Of a DNA stretch of 20,754 bases, positions 7,216 through 15,375 are shown piece by piece. A model generated the notes under the pieces. That model was not told the DNA's origin. It did no database searches and worked only from the letters and a program-made list of their open reading frames with translations. How positions within the stretch are numbered: position 1 is the stretch's first letter; the number at the start of each line of letters is the position of its first letter. Source of the stretch: JAHJQQ01 sp964458835 (GTDB taxonomy: Bacteria > Pseudomonadota > Gammaproteobacteria > Thiohalobacterales > Thiohalobacteraceae); NCBI GenBank assembly GCA_964458835.1, contig CAYWKV010000034.1, positions 1 to 20,754 of the forward strand, given 5' to 3'. A program made the translations under genes and the position numbers.

Positions 7216-7761
7216 ATGGATACTCTTCCCCTCGTCGATGCACTTTCCAAAAACTGGTGGGTGGCACTGCTCCGGGGTATTTTCGCCGTGCTGTTCGGCA
7301 TCCTGGCATTCGCGCTGCCGGCCCTGACGCTCGCGGCGCTGGTGTTGCTCTATGGCGTGTATGCCTTGGCCGACGGATTGACGGCGCTCTGGGTGGGCGG
7401 AAAGGCGCGTTCCTGGTGGCTCCTGCTTTCCGGTGTACTCGGCGTGATCGTCGGCATCCTGACGTTCATCTATCCCGGGATCACCGCTGTCGCGCTCCTT
7501 TATCTGATCGCGGCCTGGGCCATTGTCCGGGGCAGCTTCGAAATCATCAGCGCGATCCGGATCCGCCGGATCATCAGCAATGAATGGATGTTCATTCTCG
7601 GCGGCATCCTCTCGATCGTCTTCGGCGGGGTGCTGGTCGCCAATCCGGTCGCGGGTGCACTGGCGATGGTATGGGTCATCGGCGCCTTCGCGCTCGTATT
7701 TGGTGTGCTGATGATCGTTCTGGCGTTCCGGCTGCGCGGATTGCCGCGGCATGTCGGATAG
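7216..7761 (+). CDS. HdeD family membrane protein
   Basis: 181 residues with six hydrophobic segments in three paired repeats (about 18-34, 37-58, 66-86, 89-108, 123-141, 145-171). The repeats GIFAVLFGILAFALP, GVLGVIVGILTFIYPG and GILSIVFGGVLVANP are the HdeD signature. E. coli HdeD is tied to acid resistance at high cell density; most homologues are uncharacterised. AAGGAG (7202-7207) lies 8 nt before ATG 7216, which fixes this start over an in-frame ATG at 7150. It is followed after 41 bp by the HlyD-family gene on the same strand, suggesting co-transcription. Confidence 0.85.
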   Translation: MDTLPLVDALSKNWWVALLRGIFAVLFGILAFALPALTLAALVLLYGVYALADGLTALWVGGKARSWWLLLSGVLGVIVGILTFIYPGITAVALLYLIAAWAIVRGSFEIISAIRIRRIISNEWMFILGGILSIVFGGVLVANPVAGALAMVWVIGAFALVFGVLMIVLAFRLRGLPRHVG

Positions 7762-7802
7762 ACCAAGGCCTGATCACCTGGTTCGATTACGGAGAAAGAA
7801 CG

Positions 7803-8885
7803 GTGACTGCACAGCGAAAGACCGGGACGAGATGGACCGTGTGGGGGCTGGTTATCGGCGGGGCTGCCATCCTGGTTTGGCAGCTCTGGCACGGCTATGG
7901 CAGCGACGACCGGACTGAAAACCTCGCCAGCGGCAACGGCCGCATCGAAGCCACCGAGATCGATGTCGCGGCCAAGTCGCCCGCACGGGTGCAGGAAATC
8001 CTGGTGCGCGAGGGCGAGTTCGTCACCGCCGGACAGGTGGTGGCCCGCATGGATATTGCGACGCTGCAGGCGCAGCTGCGCCAGGCGCAGGCGCAGGCCC
8101 GGCAGGCGCAGAGTGCGGTGGCGACGGCGCACAGCCAGCTCGCCCAGCGCGAAAGCGAACAGGCCGCGGCGCAGGCCGTGGTGTTGCAGCGCGAGGCGGA
8201 ATTCGAGGCCGCGCGCCGGCAGTCCGCGCGTTCGGCGGCACTGACCAGAACCGACGCAGTGTCCCGGCAGGAGGCGGATAACGACCGGGCACGCATGCTG
8301 AGCGCCGAGGCAGCCGTCAGCGCGGCGCGCGCGCAGGTATCCGCCACGGAGGCGGGCATCATCACCGCCCGTTCGCAGATCGACGGGGCGCAGGCGCAGG
8401 TCGAGGCCGCGCAGGCGACCGTCGAGCGCATCCAGGCCGACATCGGCGACAGTGAACTGAAGGCACCGCGCGACGGCCGCGTACAATACCTGGTGGCGCG
8501 GGTCGGCGAGGTGGTAGCCGGCGGCGGCCGGGTGCTGAACCTGGTGGATCTGAGCGACGTGTACATGACCTTTTTCCTGCCGACGGCGGTCGCCGGGCGG
8601 GTCGCGCTGGGCACCGAGGTGCGCCTGGTGCTGGATGCGGCGCCGCAGTATGTCATCCCGGCGCGTGTGTCCTTCGTGGCGGATGTGGCCCAGTTCACGC
8701 CCAAGACGGTGGAGACCCGGGCAGAACGGGAGAAGCTGATGTTCCGCATCCGGGCTCAGATCCCGCCCGAGCTGCTGCGCAAGCACCTCGAACAGGTCAA
8801 GACCGGCCTGCCCGGCATGGCTTACGTGCGGCTCGATCCCGATGCCGCCTGGCCTGCCTTCCTGCAAACGAACGTCCTGGAATGA
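7803..8885 (+). CDS. HlyD-family membrane fusion protein (YhiI-like)
   Basis: 360 residues from GTG 7803. One N-terminal membrane anchor (about 12-29) is followed by a split biotinyl-lipoyl domain (EIDVAAKSPARVQEILVREGEFVTAGQ-type half at about 52-84, and the LKAPRDGRVQYL half near 220-230), a long Ala/Gln-rich coiled coil between them, and a beta-barrel domain (about 250-345). It would act as the periplasmic adaptor of the ABC exporter encoded next. GGAG (7791-7794) lies 8 nt before the GTG and decides the start. The stop overlaps the ATG of the ABC gene (ATGA). Size and gene order match E. coli YhiI beside rbbA and yhhJ. Confidence 0.88.
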   Translation: MTAQRKTGTRWTVWGLVIGGAAILVWQLWHGYGSDDRTENLASGNGRIEATEIDVAAKSPARVQEILVREGEFVTAGQVVARMDIATLQAQLRQAQAQARQAQSAVATAHSQLAQRESEQAAAQAVVLQREAEFEAARRQSARSAALTRTDAVSRQEADNDRARMLSAEAAVSAARAQVSATEAGIITARSQIDGAQAQVEAAQATVERIQADIGDSELKAPRDGRVQYLVARVGEVVAGGGRVLNLVDLSDVYMTFFLPTAVAGRVALGTEVRLVLDAAPQYVIPARVSFVADVAQFTPKTVETRAEREKLMFRIRAQIPPELLRKHLEQVKTGLPGMAYVRLDPDAAWPAFLQTNVLE

Positions 8886-11638
8886 ACCCGGCGACGCCTG
8901 CGCCGGTCGTGCGCCTGCTCGATGTCGGCCTGCGCTACGGTGCGACCCAGGCGCTCGCGGCGGTGAGTCTCGATATTCCCGCCGGCTGCATGGCCGGCTG
9001 CATCGGCCCGGACGGCGTGGGCAAGTCCAGCCTGTTCTCGCTGGTGGCGGGTGCGCGGGTGATCCAGACCGGGCGGATCGAGGTGCTCGGCGGCGACATG
9101 GCCGATGCGGGGCATCGTCATGCGCTGTTGCCGCGCATCGCCTACATGCCGCAGGGGCTGGGCAAAAACCTGTATCCCACCTTGTCGGTGTTCGAGAACG
9201 TCGACTTCTTCGGACGGCTGTTCGGCCACGCCCGGGGCGAACGCGAGCGGCGCATCGCCGATCTGCTGCAGGCCACCGGCCTCGCGCCCTTCGCCGCGCG
9301 CCCTGCGGGCAAACTCTCCGGCGGCATGAAACAGAAGCTCGGCCTGTGCTGCGCGCTGATCCACGATCCCGACTTGCTGATCCTGGACGAGCCCACCACC
9401 GGCGTCGATCCGCTGGCACGGCGCCAGTTCTGGGAGCTGATCGACCGCATCCGCGCCGATCGCCCCGGGATGAGCGTGCTGATCGCCACCGCCTACATGG
9501 AGGAGGCGGCGCGTTTCGACTGGCTGGTGGCGATGAACGCGGGGCGCGTGCTCGCCACGGGGACGCCGCAGGAACTTCTGGCACGCACCCAAACCCGCTC
9601 CCTGGAAGAGGCCTTCATCGCCCTGCTGCCGCCGGCGCAGCGCGCAGGTCATCGGCCGGTCGTCATCCCACCGCGCAAAGAGGGCTCGGAGGATGAGATC
9701 GCCATCGAGGCGCGCGACCTCACCATGCGCTTCGGCGACTTCGTCGCCGTGGATCAGGTGAGCTTCCGCATCCGCCGCGGCGAGATCTTCGGCTTCCTCG
9801 GCTCCAACGGCTGCGGCAAGACCACCACCATGAAGATGCTCACCGGCCTGCTGCCGGCCAGTGCGGGGCAGGCCTGGTTGTTCGGCCAGCCTGTGAACCC
9901 GCACGATCTCGACACCCGCCGCCGGGTCGGCTACATGACCCAGGCATTCTCGCTCTACGGCGAACTGACCGTGCGACAAAACCTGATCCTGCACGCGCGC
10001 CTGTTCCGCATGCCTGAAGAGCGCATCGCCGCGCGTGTCGAAGCGATGGCAGAGCGCTTCGACCTGACCGGGATCATGGAGAGCCTTCCTGGCGCCTTAC
10101 CGTTGGGCCAGCGCCAACGCCTGTCGTTGGCGGTCGCGATGATCCATGGCCCCGAGTTGTTGATCCTGGACGAGCCGACCTCGGGCGTGGACCCGCTGGC
10201 ACGCGACAGCTTCTGGCAGAGCATGATCGATCTGGCGCGCAACGATAACGTCACCCTATTCATCTCCACCCACTTCATGAACGAGGCCGCGCGCTGCGAT
10301 CGCATCTCGTTCATGCACGCGGGCCGAGTGCTGGCCAGCGACACGCCGGCCGCACTCATCGGTAAACGCGGAGTGGAAACGCTGGAAGAGGCCTTCATCG
10401 CCTACCTCGAAGAGGCGGTGGAGAAGGAATCCTCGGCGGTCGTCGCGACGGCGCTGCAGCCACCCCCGACCGGATCCGGACCGGCCGAACCCCCGACCCC
10501 CGGCGGGCGCATGCCCGACCTGCGCCGCCTGTTCAGTTACGCCCGGCGCGAAGCACTCGAACTGCGGCGTGATCCCATCCGCCTGACCATGGCGACGCTG
10601 GGCAGTGCGATCCTGATGATTCTGCTGGCCTACGGCATCAGCATGGACGTGGAAAACCTGAGTTTCGCAGTGCTCGACCGCGATCAGACAACCACCAGCC
10701 GTGACTATGTTCTCAACGTGGCCGGTTCGCGCTACTTCACCGAACAGGCACCGATCCGCGACTATGCCGATCTTGACGCCCGCCTGCGCGCGGGCGAGCT
10801 CAGTCTCGCGATGGAAATCCCGCCCGGCTTCGCCCGCGACATTGCGCGCGGCACGCGCGTCGGGATCGGCGCCTGGATCGATGGCGCCAATCCCACCCGC
10901 GCCGAGACGGTGCAAGGCTACGTCCAGGGCATGCATGCGCACTGGCTGACCGCCAAGGCGCGCGAGACGTATGGCGATGCGGCTGTGGCGGGGCTGGCCG
11001 TCGTCGAGACACGCTATCGCTACAACCCGGACATCGAGAGTCTGCCCGCCATGGTGCCGGCCGTCATTCCGCTGCTGCTGCTCTTGATTCCGGCCATGCT
11101 CAGCACGCTGTCGGTGGTGCGCGAGAAAGAGATCGGTTCCATCGTCAATTTCTACGTCACGCCGATCACCCGCCTGGAGTTCCTGCTCGGCAAGCAGTTT
11201 CCTTACGTGGTGCTCGCCATGCTCAATTTCTTCCTGCTCGTCGCGATGTCGGTGTTTCTGTTCGGCGTTCCGCTCACGGGCAGCCTGCCCGCGCTGACCC
11301 TCGGCGCGTTCCTCTACGTCATCGTCGCCACCGCCATGGGGCTGGTGGTTTCGACCTTCACCCGCAGCCAGATCGCCGCATTGTTCGCCACCGCGCTCCT
11401 GACCATGGTGCCGGCCGTCGAGTTCTCCGGCATGATCAATCCGGTGTCCTCCATGGAGGGCTTCGGCAGATTGATCGGGCAGATCTACCCGACCACCCAT
11501 TTTCTGACCATTGCCCGCGGCACCTTCGCCAAGGCGCTGCAGTTGCCCGATCTCTACGCCGCGTTCATGCCGTTGCTGATCGCGGCGCCGGTGTTCGTCG
11601 GGCTGGCCGTCATCCTGTTGCGCAAGCAGGAGCGCTAG
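8882..11638 (+). CDS. rbbA: RbbA-like fused ABC ATPase/permease
   Basis: 918 residues, close to E. coli RbbA (about 911). Two ATPase domains are followed by an ABC-2 membrane domain. Domain 1 has Walker A GPDGVGKS (42-49), signature LSGGMKQKL (145-153) and Walker B LLILDEP (165-171). Domain 2 has GSNGCGKT (307-314), an altered signature LPLGQRQRL (406-414) and LLILDEP (426-432). A Pro-rich linker (about 520-545) leads to the membrane domain, with one helix near 570-586, a large periplasmic loop, and five helices between about 724 and 913. E. coli RbbA was described as a ribosome-bound ATPase; its gene neighbours suggest an exporter. Start and stop are coupled or close to both neighbours. Assignment rests on fusion architecture plus operon order. 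Confidence 0.9.
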   Translation: MNPATPAPVVRLLDVGLRYGATQALAAVSLDIPAGCMAGCIGPDGVGKSSLFSLVAGARVIQTGRIEVLGGDMADAGHRHALLPRIAYMPQGLGKNLYPTLSVFENVDFFGRLFGHARGERERRIADLLQATGLAPFAARPAGKLSGGMKQKLGLCCALIHDPDLLILDEPTTGVDPLARRQFWELIDRIRADRPGMSVLIATAYMEEAARFDWLVAMNAGRVLATGTPQELLARTQTRSLEEAFIALLPPAQRAGHRPVVIPPRKEGSEDEIAIEARDLTMRFGDFVAVDQVSFRIRRGEIFGFLGSNGCGKTTTMKMLTGLLPASAGQAWLFGQPVNPHDLDTRRRVGYMTQAFSLYGELTVRQNLILHARLFRMPEERIAARVEAMAERFDLTGIMESLPGALPLGQRQRLSLAVAMIHGPELLILDEPTSGVDPLARDSFWQSMIDLARNDNVTLFISTHFMNEAARCDRISFMHAGRVLASDTPAALIGKRGVETLEEAFIAYLEEAVEKESSAVVATALQPPPTGSGPAEPPTPGGRMPDLRRLFSYARREALELRRDPIRLTMATLGSAILMILLAYGISMDVENLSFAVLDRDQTTTSRDYVLNVAGSRYFTEQAPIRDYADLDARLRAGELSLAMEIPPGFARDIARGTRVGIGAWIDGANPTRAETVQGYVQGMHAHWLTAKARETYGDAAVAGLAVVETRYRYNPDIESLPAMVPAVIPLLLLLIPAMLSTLSVVREKEIGSIVNFYVTPITRLEFLLGKQFPYVVLAMLNFFLLVAMSVFLFGVPLTGSLPALTLGAFLYVIVATAMGLVVSTFTRSQIAALFATALLTMVPAVEFSGMINPVSSMEGFGRLIGQIYPTTHFLTIARGTFAKALQLPDLYAAFMPLLIAAPVFVGLAVILLRKQER

Positions 11639-11640
11639 GC

Positions 11641-12762
11641 ATGCGTGCGGCCAACATTCTGCACCTGGGGATCAAGGAGCTTCGCGGCCTGCTGCGCGAT
11701 CCGCTGATGCTGCTGCTGGTCGGCTACGCTTTCACCGTGTCCGTATACTCCTCGGCGACAGCGATCCCGGAAACGCTGCACAAGGCACCCATCGCCATCG
11801 TCGACCAGGACCGGTCCCAGCTTTCCGGGCGCATCATCGACGCCTTCTACCCACCGCACTTCATACCGCCGGAGCTGGTCGCGCCGGCACGCATGGACCG
11901 CGGCATGGACGACGGCAGCTACACCTTCGGCCTGACCATCCCTCCGGATTTCCAGCGCGACGTGCTCGCGGGGCGTTCGCCCGCGATTCAACTCAACGTC
12001 GATGCCACGCGGATGAGTCAGGCGTTCACCGGCAACGGCTATATCCAGTCGATCGTCACGGGCGAGGTCAATGCCTTTATGGCGGGCCACCGGGAGAATG
12101 TAGCACTGCCGGTCGAACTGGCGCTGCGGTCGCGCTTCAATCCCGAGTTGAACAAGGCCTGGTTCGGCGCACTGACGGCGGTCATCTCGCAGGTCACCAT
12201 GTTGTCCATCATACTCACCGGCGCCGCGTTCATCCGCGAGCGCGAACACGGGACCGTCGAGCATCTGCTGGTGATGCCGGTGACGCCGTTCGAGATCATG
12301 GTCGGCAAGCTGTGGTCCATGGGCCTGGTGGTGCTCGTCGCCGCCGGCCTGTCGCTGCTATTCGTCGTCGAGGGCCTGCTCGCGGTCCCGGTGCAGGGTT
12401 CCATCCCGCTGTTTCTGGCCGGTGCCGCCCTGCATGTGTACTCCACCACCTCCCTGGGCATCCTGCTGGCCACGGTCGCGCGTTCCATGCCGCAATTCGG
12501 TCTGTTGCTGATGCTGACGATCACGCCGCTGCAGATACTTTCCGGCGCCGTCACACCGCGGGAAAGCATGCCCGGCTTCGTGCAGGACCTCATGCTGGCG
12601 GCGCCGAACACCCACTTCGTCATGATCGCCCAGGCCGTCCTGTTCCGGGGCGCCGGCCTGGCGGTCGTCTGGCCGCAGCTCATCGCGCTCGCCATAATCG
12701 GCACGCTGCTGTTCATGCTGGCATTGGGACGGTTCCGCAAGACCCTGGCGGCCGTGACATGA
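11641..12762 (+). CDS. yhhJ: ABC-2 type permease (YhhJ-like)
   Basis: 373 residues, matching E. coli YhhJ in length. It is built like the membrane half of the preceding protein: one N-terminal helix (about 22-38), a long periplasmic domain, then helices at about 177-196, 220-243, 255-277, 283-305 and 338-358. IREREHGTVEHLLVMPVTPFEIMVGKLW is the ABC-2 permease coupling-region signature. It should pair with the RbbA membrane domain to form the export channel. AGGAG (11628-11632) lies 8 nt before ATG 11641, and only 2 nt separate it from the upstream stop. Confidence 0.9.
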   Translation: MRAANILHLGIKELRGLLRDPLMLLLVGYAFTVSVYSSATAIPETLHKAPIAIVDQDRSQLSGRIIDAFYPPHFIPPELVAPARMDRGMDDGSYTFGLTIPPDFQRDVLAGRSPAIQLNVDATRMSQAFTGNGYIQSIVTGEVNAFMAGHRENVALPVELALRSRFNPELNKAWFGALTAVISQVTMLSIILTGAAFIREREHGTVEHLLVMPVTPFEIMVGKLWSMGLVVLVAAGLSLLFVVEGLLAVPVQGSIPLFLAGAALHVYSTTSLGILLATVARSMPQFGLLLMLTITPLQILSGAVTPRESMPGFVQDLMLAAPNTHFVMIAQAVLFRGAGLAVVWPQLIALAIIGTLLFMLALGRFRKTLAAVT

Positions 12763-12796
12763 AGCATCGGCTGCAACCGCGCTCACCGGGGGAGGG

Positions 12797-12813
12797 CGGG
12801 TTGGCCAAACCCG
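12797..12813 (+). repeat. small inverted repeat after yhhJ
   Basis: CGGGTT (12797-12802) and AACCCG (12808-12813) flank a 5-base loop. No T tract follows, so read-through into the next gene is likely. Confidence 0.3.
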
Positions 12814-12868
12814 GGCTACGGCTGCAAGCCGGTGCGGCAGGTGCCGTGCTGCGGAGGAGAAGCGCCCG

Positions 12869-13381
12869 GTGAAGGAGATCGAAGTACGCGTTGCCGACCT
12901 GAATCGGCTATTCGACGCCGTTGACCCGTCGCCGCTGCGCAGCCGTGACCTGGATCCGCGCGTCGAGGCGTTCATCGTCGACTGGGCAAAGGACCTGCCG
13001 CGTAACGTACAGATCGGTCTGGTCGTGCATGTCGATCATGTTCCGGAGGAAACGGCGTTGGTCGGCGAAGCGGTCCGGGAACATTTTCGTCAGCGGGCCG
13101 GGGTGGAACGACGCCGGCTGCACGAGCTGTTCGCCCGCGGCCGGATCAGCCTGGCCATCGGGCTCGCCTTTCTGGGCGGGACGCTCATCGCCAGCAAGCT
13201 GGTCGAGAACTGGTTGGCCCCAGGCGACATGCGCGACGTGGTTCGCGTCAGCCTCTCGATCGCCGGCTGGGTGGCGATGTGGCGGCCGCTGGAGGTGTTC
13301 CTCTACGACTGGTGGCCGATCCGTGCCGAGGCGCGGCTGTCCGACCGGCTGGCGTCGATGCCGGTCCGCGTAACGGCATGA
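12869..13381 (+). CDS. conserved-looking two-helix membrane protein, function unknown
   Basis: 170 residues from GTG 12869, preceded by GGAGG (12853-12857). The first 90 residues are a charged soluble part (LFDAVDPSPLRSRDLDPRVEAFI...). Two hydrophobic segments follow (about 93-110 and 123-139), then the short motif WRPLEVFLYDWWPIR (about 142-156) and a basic tail. I recall similar unnamed proteins ending in a WRPLE-FLYDWWP motif but know no function. It lies 106 bp after yhhJ on the same strand and may be the last gene of that transcript. The good ribosome site and ordered domains argue that it is real. Confidence 0.7.
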   Translation: MKEIEVRVADLNRLFDAVDPSPLRSRDLDPRVEAFIVDWAKDLPRNVQIGLVVHVDHVPEETALVGEAVREHFRQRAGVERRRLHELFARGRISLAIGLAFLGGTLIASKLVENWLAPGDMRDVVRVSLSIAGWVAMWRPLEVFLYDWWPIRAEARLSDRLASMPVRVTA

Positions 13382-13454
13382 GACGGCGCCGCATGACCGA
13401 GCTTGCGAGGCTCAATAATCCGGGACAACGGCGAGCGTGCCGCGGATTCCCGCC

Positions 13455-14585
13455 TTACCGCCTGCGAAATGCCGGCATTCCCTTCTCTCCGCAGGCGGAT
13501 TCGAACAGATCCGGCTGGGCGCACGGGTCGTTCTGGTCGATGAAGCCGGACAGGCCGACGCCGACCAGGCGATAACGTGTGGTCGGCGGCAGGTCGACCC
13601 GCTGGCGTAATCCGCAGGCGATATCGATCAGTGCCGCCGGTGTCGCCGGCCACGATGCCGGCGTCTGGCTGCGGGTGAGCAGGCGGAAATCGGCGGTCTT
13701 GAGCTTTAGCACGACGGTACGGGCGGCGCGGGTCCGGTATTGCAGGCGCTCACGCTGGTAGCGGGCCCAGGTTTTCTCGGCCAGGCGGCGGATATGCGGC
13801 TCCAGCTCCGACAACAGCAGGTCGCGCTCGAAGGTGTCCTCCGCGGAAATCTGCACGGCGGGGCGCTCCGGGCATACCGGAGTGTCGTCGATGCCCCGCG
13901 ACAGCTCGTGCAGGCGCCGGCCCCAGCGGCCGAACCGCCGCTCCAGTTCGCGCACTGGCAGCAGGCGCAACTCGCCGACGGTGGTGATATCCAGTTCGGC
14001 CAATCTGCGCTGCATCACTTTGCCCACGCCCGGCAGGCGGCCAACCGGCAGCGCGGTCAGGAATGCCTCGACCTGATGCGGTCGGAGCACAAAGATGCCA
14101 TCGGGCTTGTTCCAGTCCGAAGCGATCTTGGCAAGGAACTTGTTGGAGGCCACGCCGGCGGAGGCGGTCAAGCCGGTTTCCGCGCGGATCGCGGCGCGGA
14201 TCGCCTCCGCAGCGGCGGTGGCTGAGGGCAGGCCGCTGAGGTTGGCGGTGACATCCAGATAGGCCTCGTCCAGTGATAATGGCTCGATCAGATCGGTGTG
14301 GCGGGCAAAGATGGCGCGGATCTGCTGCGACACCGCCTTGTAGCGGACGAAATCCGGCGGCACGAAGATCGCTTGTGGACACAGCCGCTCCGCATGTACC
14401 GCCGGCATCGCCGAGTGCACGCCGAATGTCCGCGCCTCGTAGCTGGCCGCGCAGACCACCGAACGGGCGCCGCGCCAGGCGACCACCACCGGCCTGCCCC
14501 GCAGCTCCGGATCGTCACGCTGCTCGACCGATGCATAGAATGCATCCATGTCGATGTGCAGGATCTTGCGGGGTGGGAGCGGCAT
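13455..14585 (-). CDS. dinB: DNA polymerase IV (Y-family)
   Basis: 376 residues, slightly longer than E. coli Pol IV (351). It performs error-prone translesion synthesis. The catalytic acids are D12 (HIDMDAFYASVE) and D106/E107 (SLDEAYLD), with Y17 at the steric-gate position that excludes ribonucleotides. The palm block GVASNKFLAKIASDWNKPDG (144-163), the thumb LPGVGKVMQRRL and the little-finger domain (from about 247) follow. The C-terminal QPDLF (357-361) is a sliding-clamp binding motif. A possible AGGA site precedes the ATG. It is convergent with the gene ending at 13381, 73 bp away with no clear terminator between. Its upstream side abuts the truncated ftsH. Confidence 0.95.
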   Translation of the reverse strand: MPLPPRKILHIDMDAFYASVEQRDDPELRGRPVVVAWRGARSVVCAASYEARTFGVHSAMPAVHAERLCPQAIFVPPDFVRYKAVSQQIRAIFARHTDLIEPLSLDEAYLDVTANLSGLPSATAAAEAIRAAIRAETGLTASAGVASNKFLAKIASDWNKPDGIFVLRPHQVEAFLTALPVGRLPGVGKVMQRRLAELDITTVGELRLLPVRELERRFGRWGRRLHELSRGIDDTPVCPERPAVQISAEDTFERDLLLSELEPHIRRLAEKTWARYQRERLQYRTRAARTVVLKLKTADFRLLTRSQTPASWPATPAALIDIACGLRQRVDLPPTTRYRLVGVGLSGFIDQNDPCAQPDLFESACGEKGMPAFRRR

Positions 14586-14653
14586 GCTGTCCTGGGCAGT
14601 TCACCTGCTGGGCGGTGAGTGGGCTGGCCGGGCGGAAGGCGGTCCGGTCCGTC

Positions 14654-14659
14654 ATTGTA
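14654..14659 (-). promoter_or_regulatory. possible -10 box upstream of dinB
   Basis: TACAAT on the minus strand, about 70 nt before the dinB ATG. The hexamer 17 bp upstream (TTTCCG) is a poor -35. No clear LexA box was seen. Low confidence. Confidence 0.3.
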
Positions 14660-14710
14660 GTGGCATCGAGGCCGCGCGGAAACCGGACTATGCTTACACT
14701 CGCCGGTGAC

Positions 14711-15373
14711 GGCCACATCGTCGAAGGTGACCTTGATGTCCCGTTCCTCATCGTAGCGGCGCGCCTTGCTCTTGCCGATGCCCATGCCCATGAATCCGCC
14801 GGCGCCGCCGCCACCCTGCTGACTGGCACGCCGGAACAACCAGACGTAAAACCCGACGATCAGGATCGCCGGACCGAACCCGAACAGCAGCGTCAGCCAG
14901 GGGCTGCCGCCGGTCTTGATCGGCTCGGCGCTGATCTCCACCTTGTTGGCGATCAGCAAGGCCTCGAGCCCGGGATCCACGAACACCGGGATCGTGGTCG
15001 TAAACCCGGTGACGCTGCGTGGCTCGTCGCGGGCGGGTCGCACGATCCCGGTGTCGTCCGCTGCAGCCTCGGTGGGCGGCGGATAGGTCACTGCCTGCCG
15101 GAAGCGGCCCTCGAGGTGTTGGCCCTGGCTGTAGACCGCCTCGACATTCCCCGCGGCGGCCTGGGCCTTGAAGACCGTATAGGGTACCGGGACCGGCGTG
15201 TCGGGCCCCGGGAAGAGGTACTGCACCAGCAGGTAGTTCAGGGTCAGGATGACCAGAAACGTCAGCCAGGCACGGCGCGGCGGCAGGCCCGGTGATTGCG
15301 TTCCGTCCGGTTTGGCGGTCGACGGTGTATCGGGGCGCGTGGGCGCGGTGTTGCGGTCGTGCGATGGATTCAT
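14711..15373 (-). pseudogene. ftsH: ftsH fragment lacking the AAA+ and protease domains
   Basis: About 221 residues match the N-terminal part of FtsH, a membrane-bound ATP-dependent zinc protease normally over 600 residues. Present are a first membrane helix (RAWLTFLVILTLNYLLVQYL), the periplasmic domain with PYTVFKAQAAAGNVEAV, the second helix (WLTLLFGFGPAILIVGFYVWLFRRA), a glycine-rich linker and the entry to the AAA+ domain (KSKARRYDEE, then VTFDDVA). Homology stops at that point, where DVAG-DEAKEEL would follow. The frame then runs on without FtsH likeness across the dinB region to 14288. Walker A/B and HEXXH are absent. Start ATG 15373 fits GGAGGA at 15380-15385; ATG 15379 overlaps the ATPase stop but is too near that site. 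The product might still be made as a membrane stub. Confidence 0.8.
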
Positions 15374-15375
15374 TG

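Noticed and set aside
7500..9584. 694-codon antisense frame across the HdeD, HlyD and RbbA genes
   Set aside because: It spans three genes on the other strand, is rich in Arg/Ser/Ala, and has no recognisable domain.
14288..14710. Continuation of the ftsH frame into the dinB region
   Set aside because: FtsH likeness ends at 14711. The rest overlaps dinB in another frame and has shadow-like Arg/Ser/Cys composition, so it is not a fusion domain.
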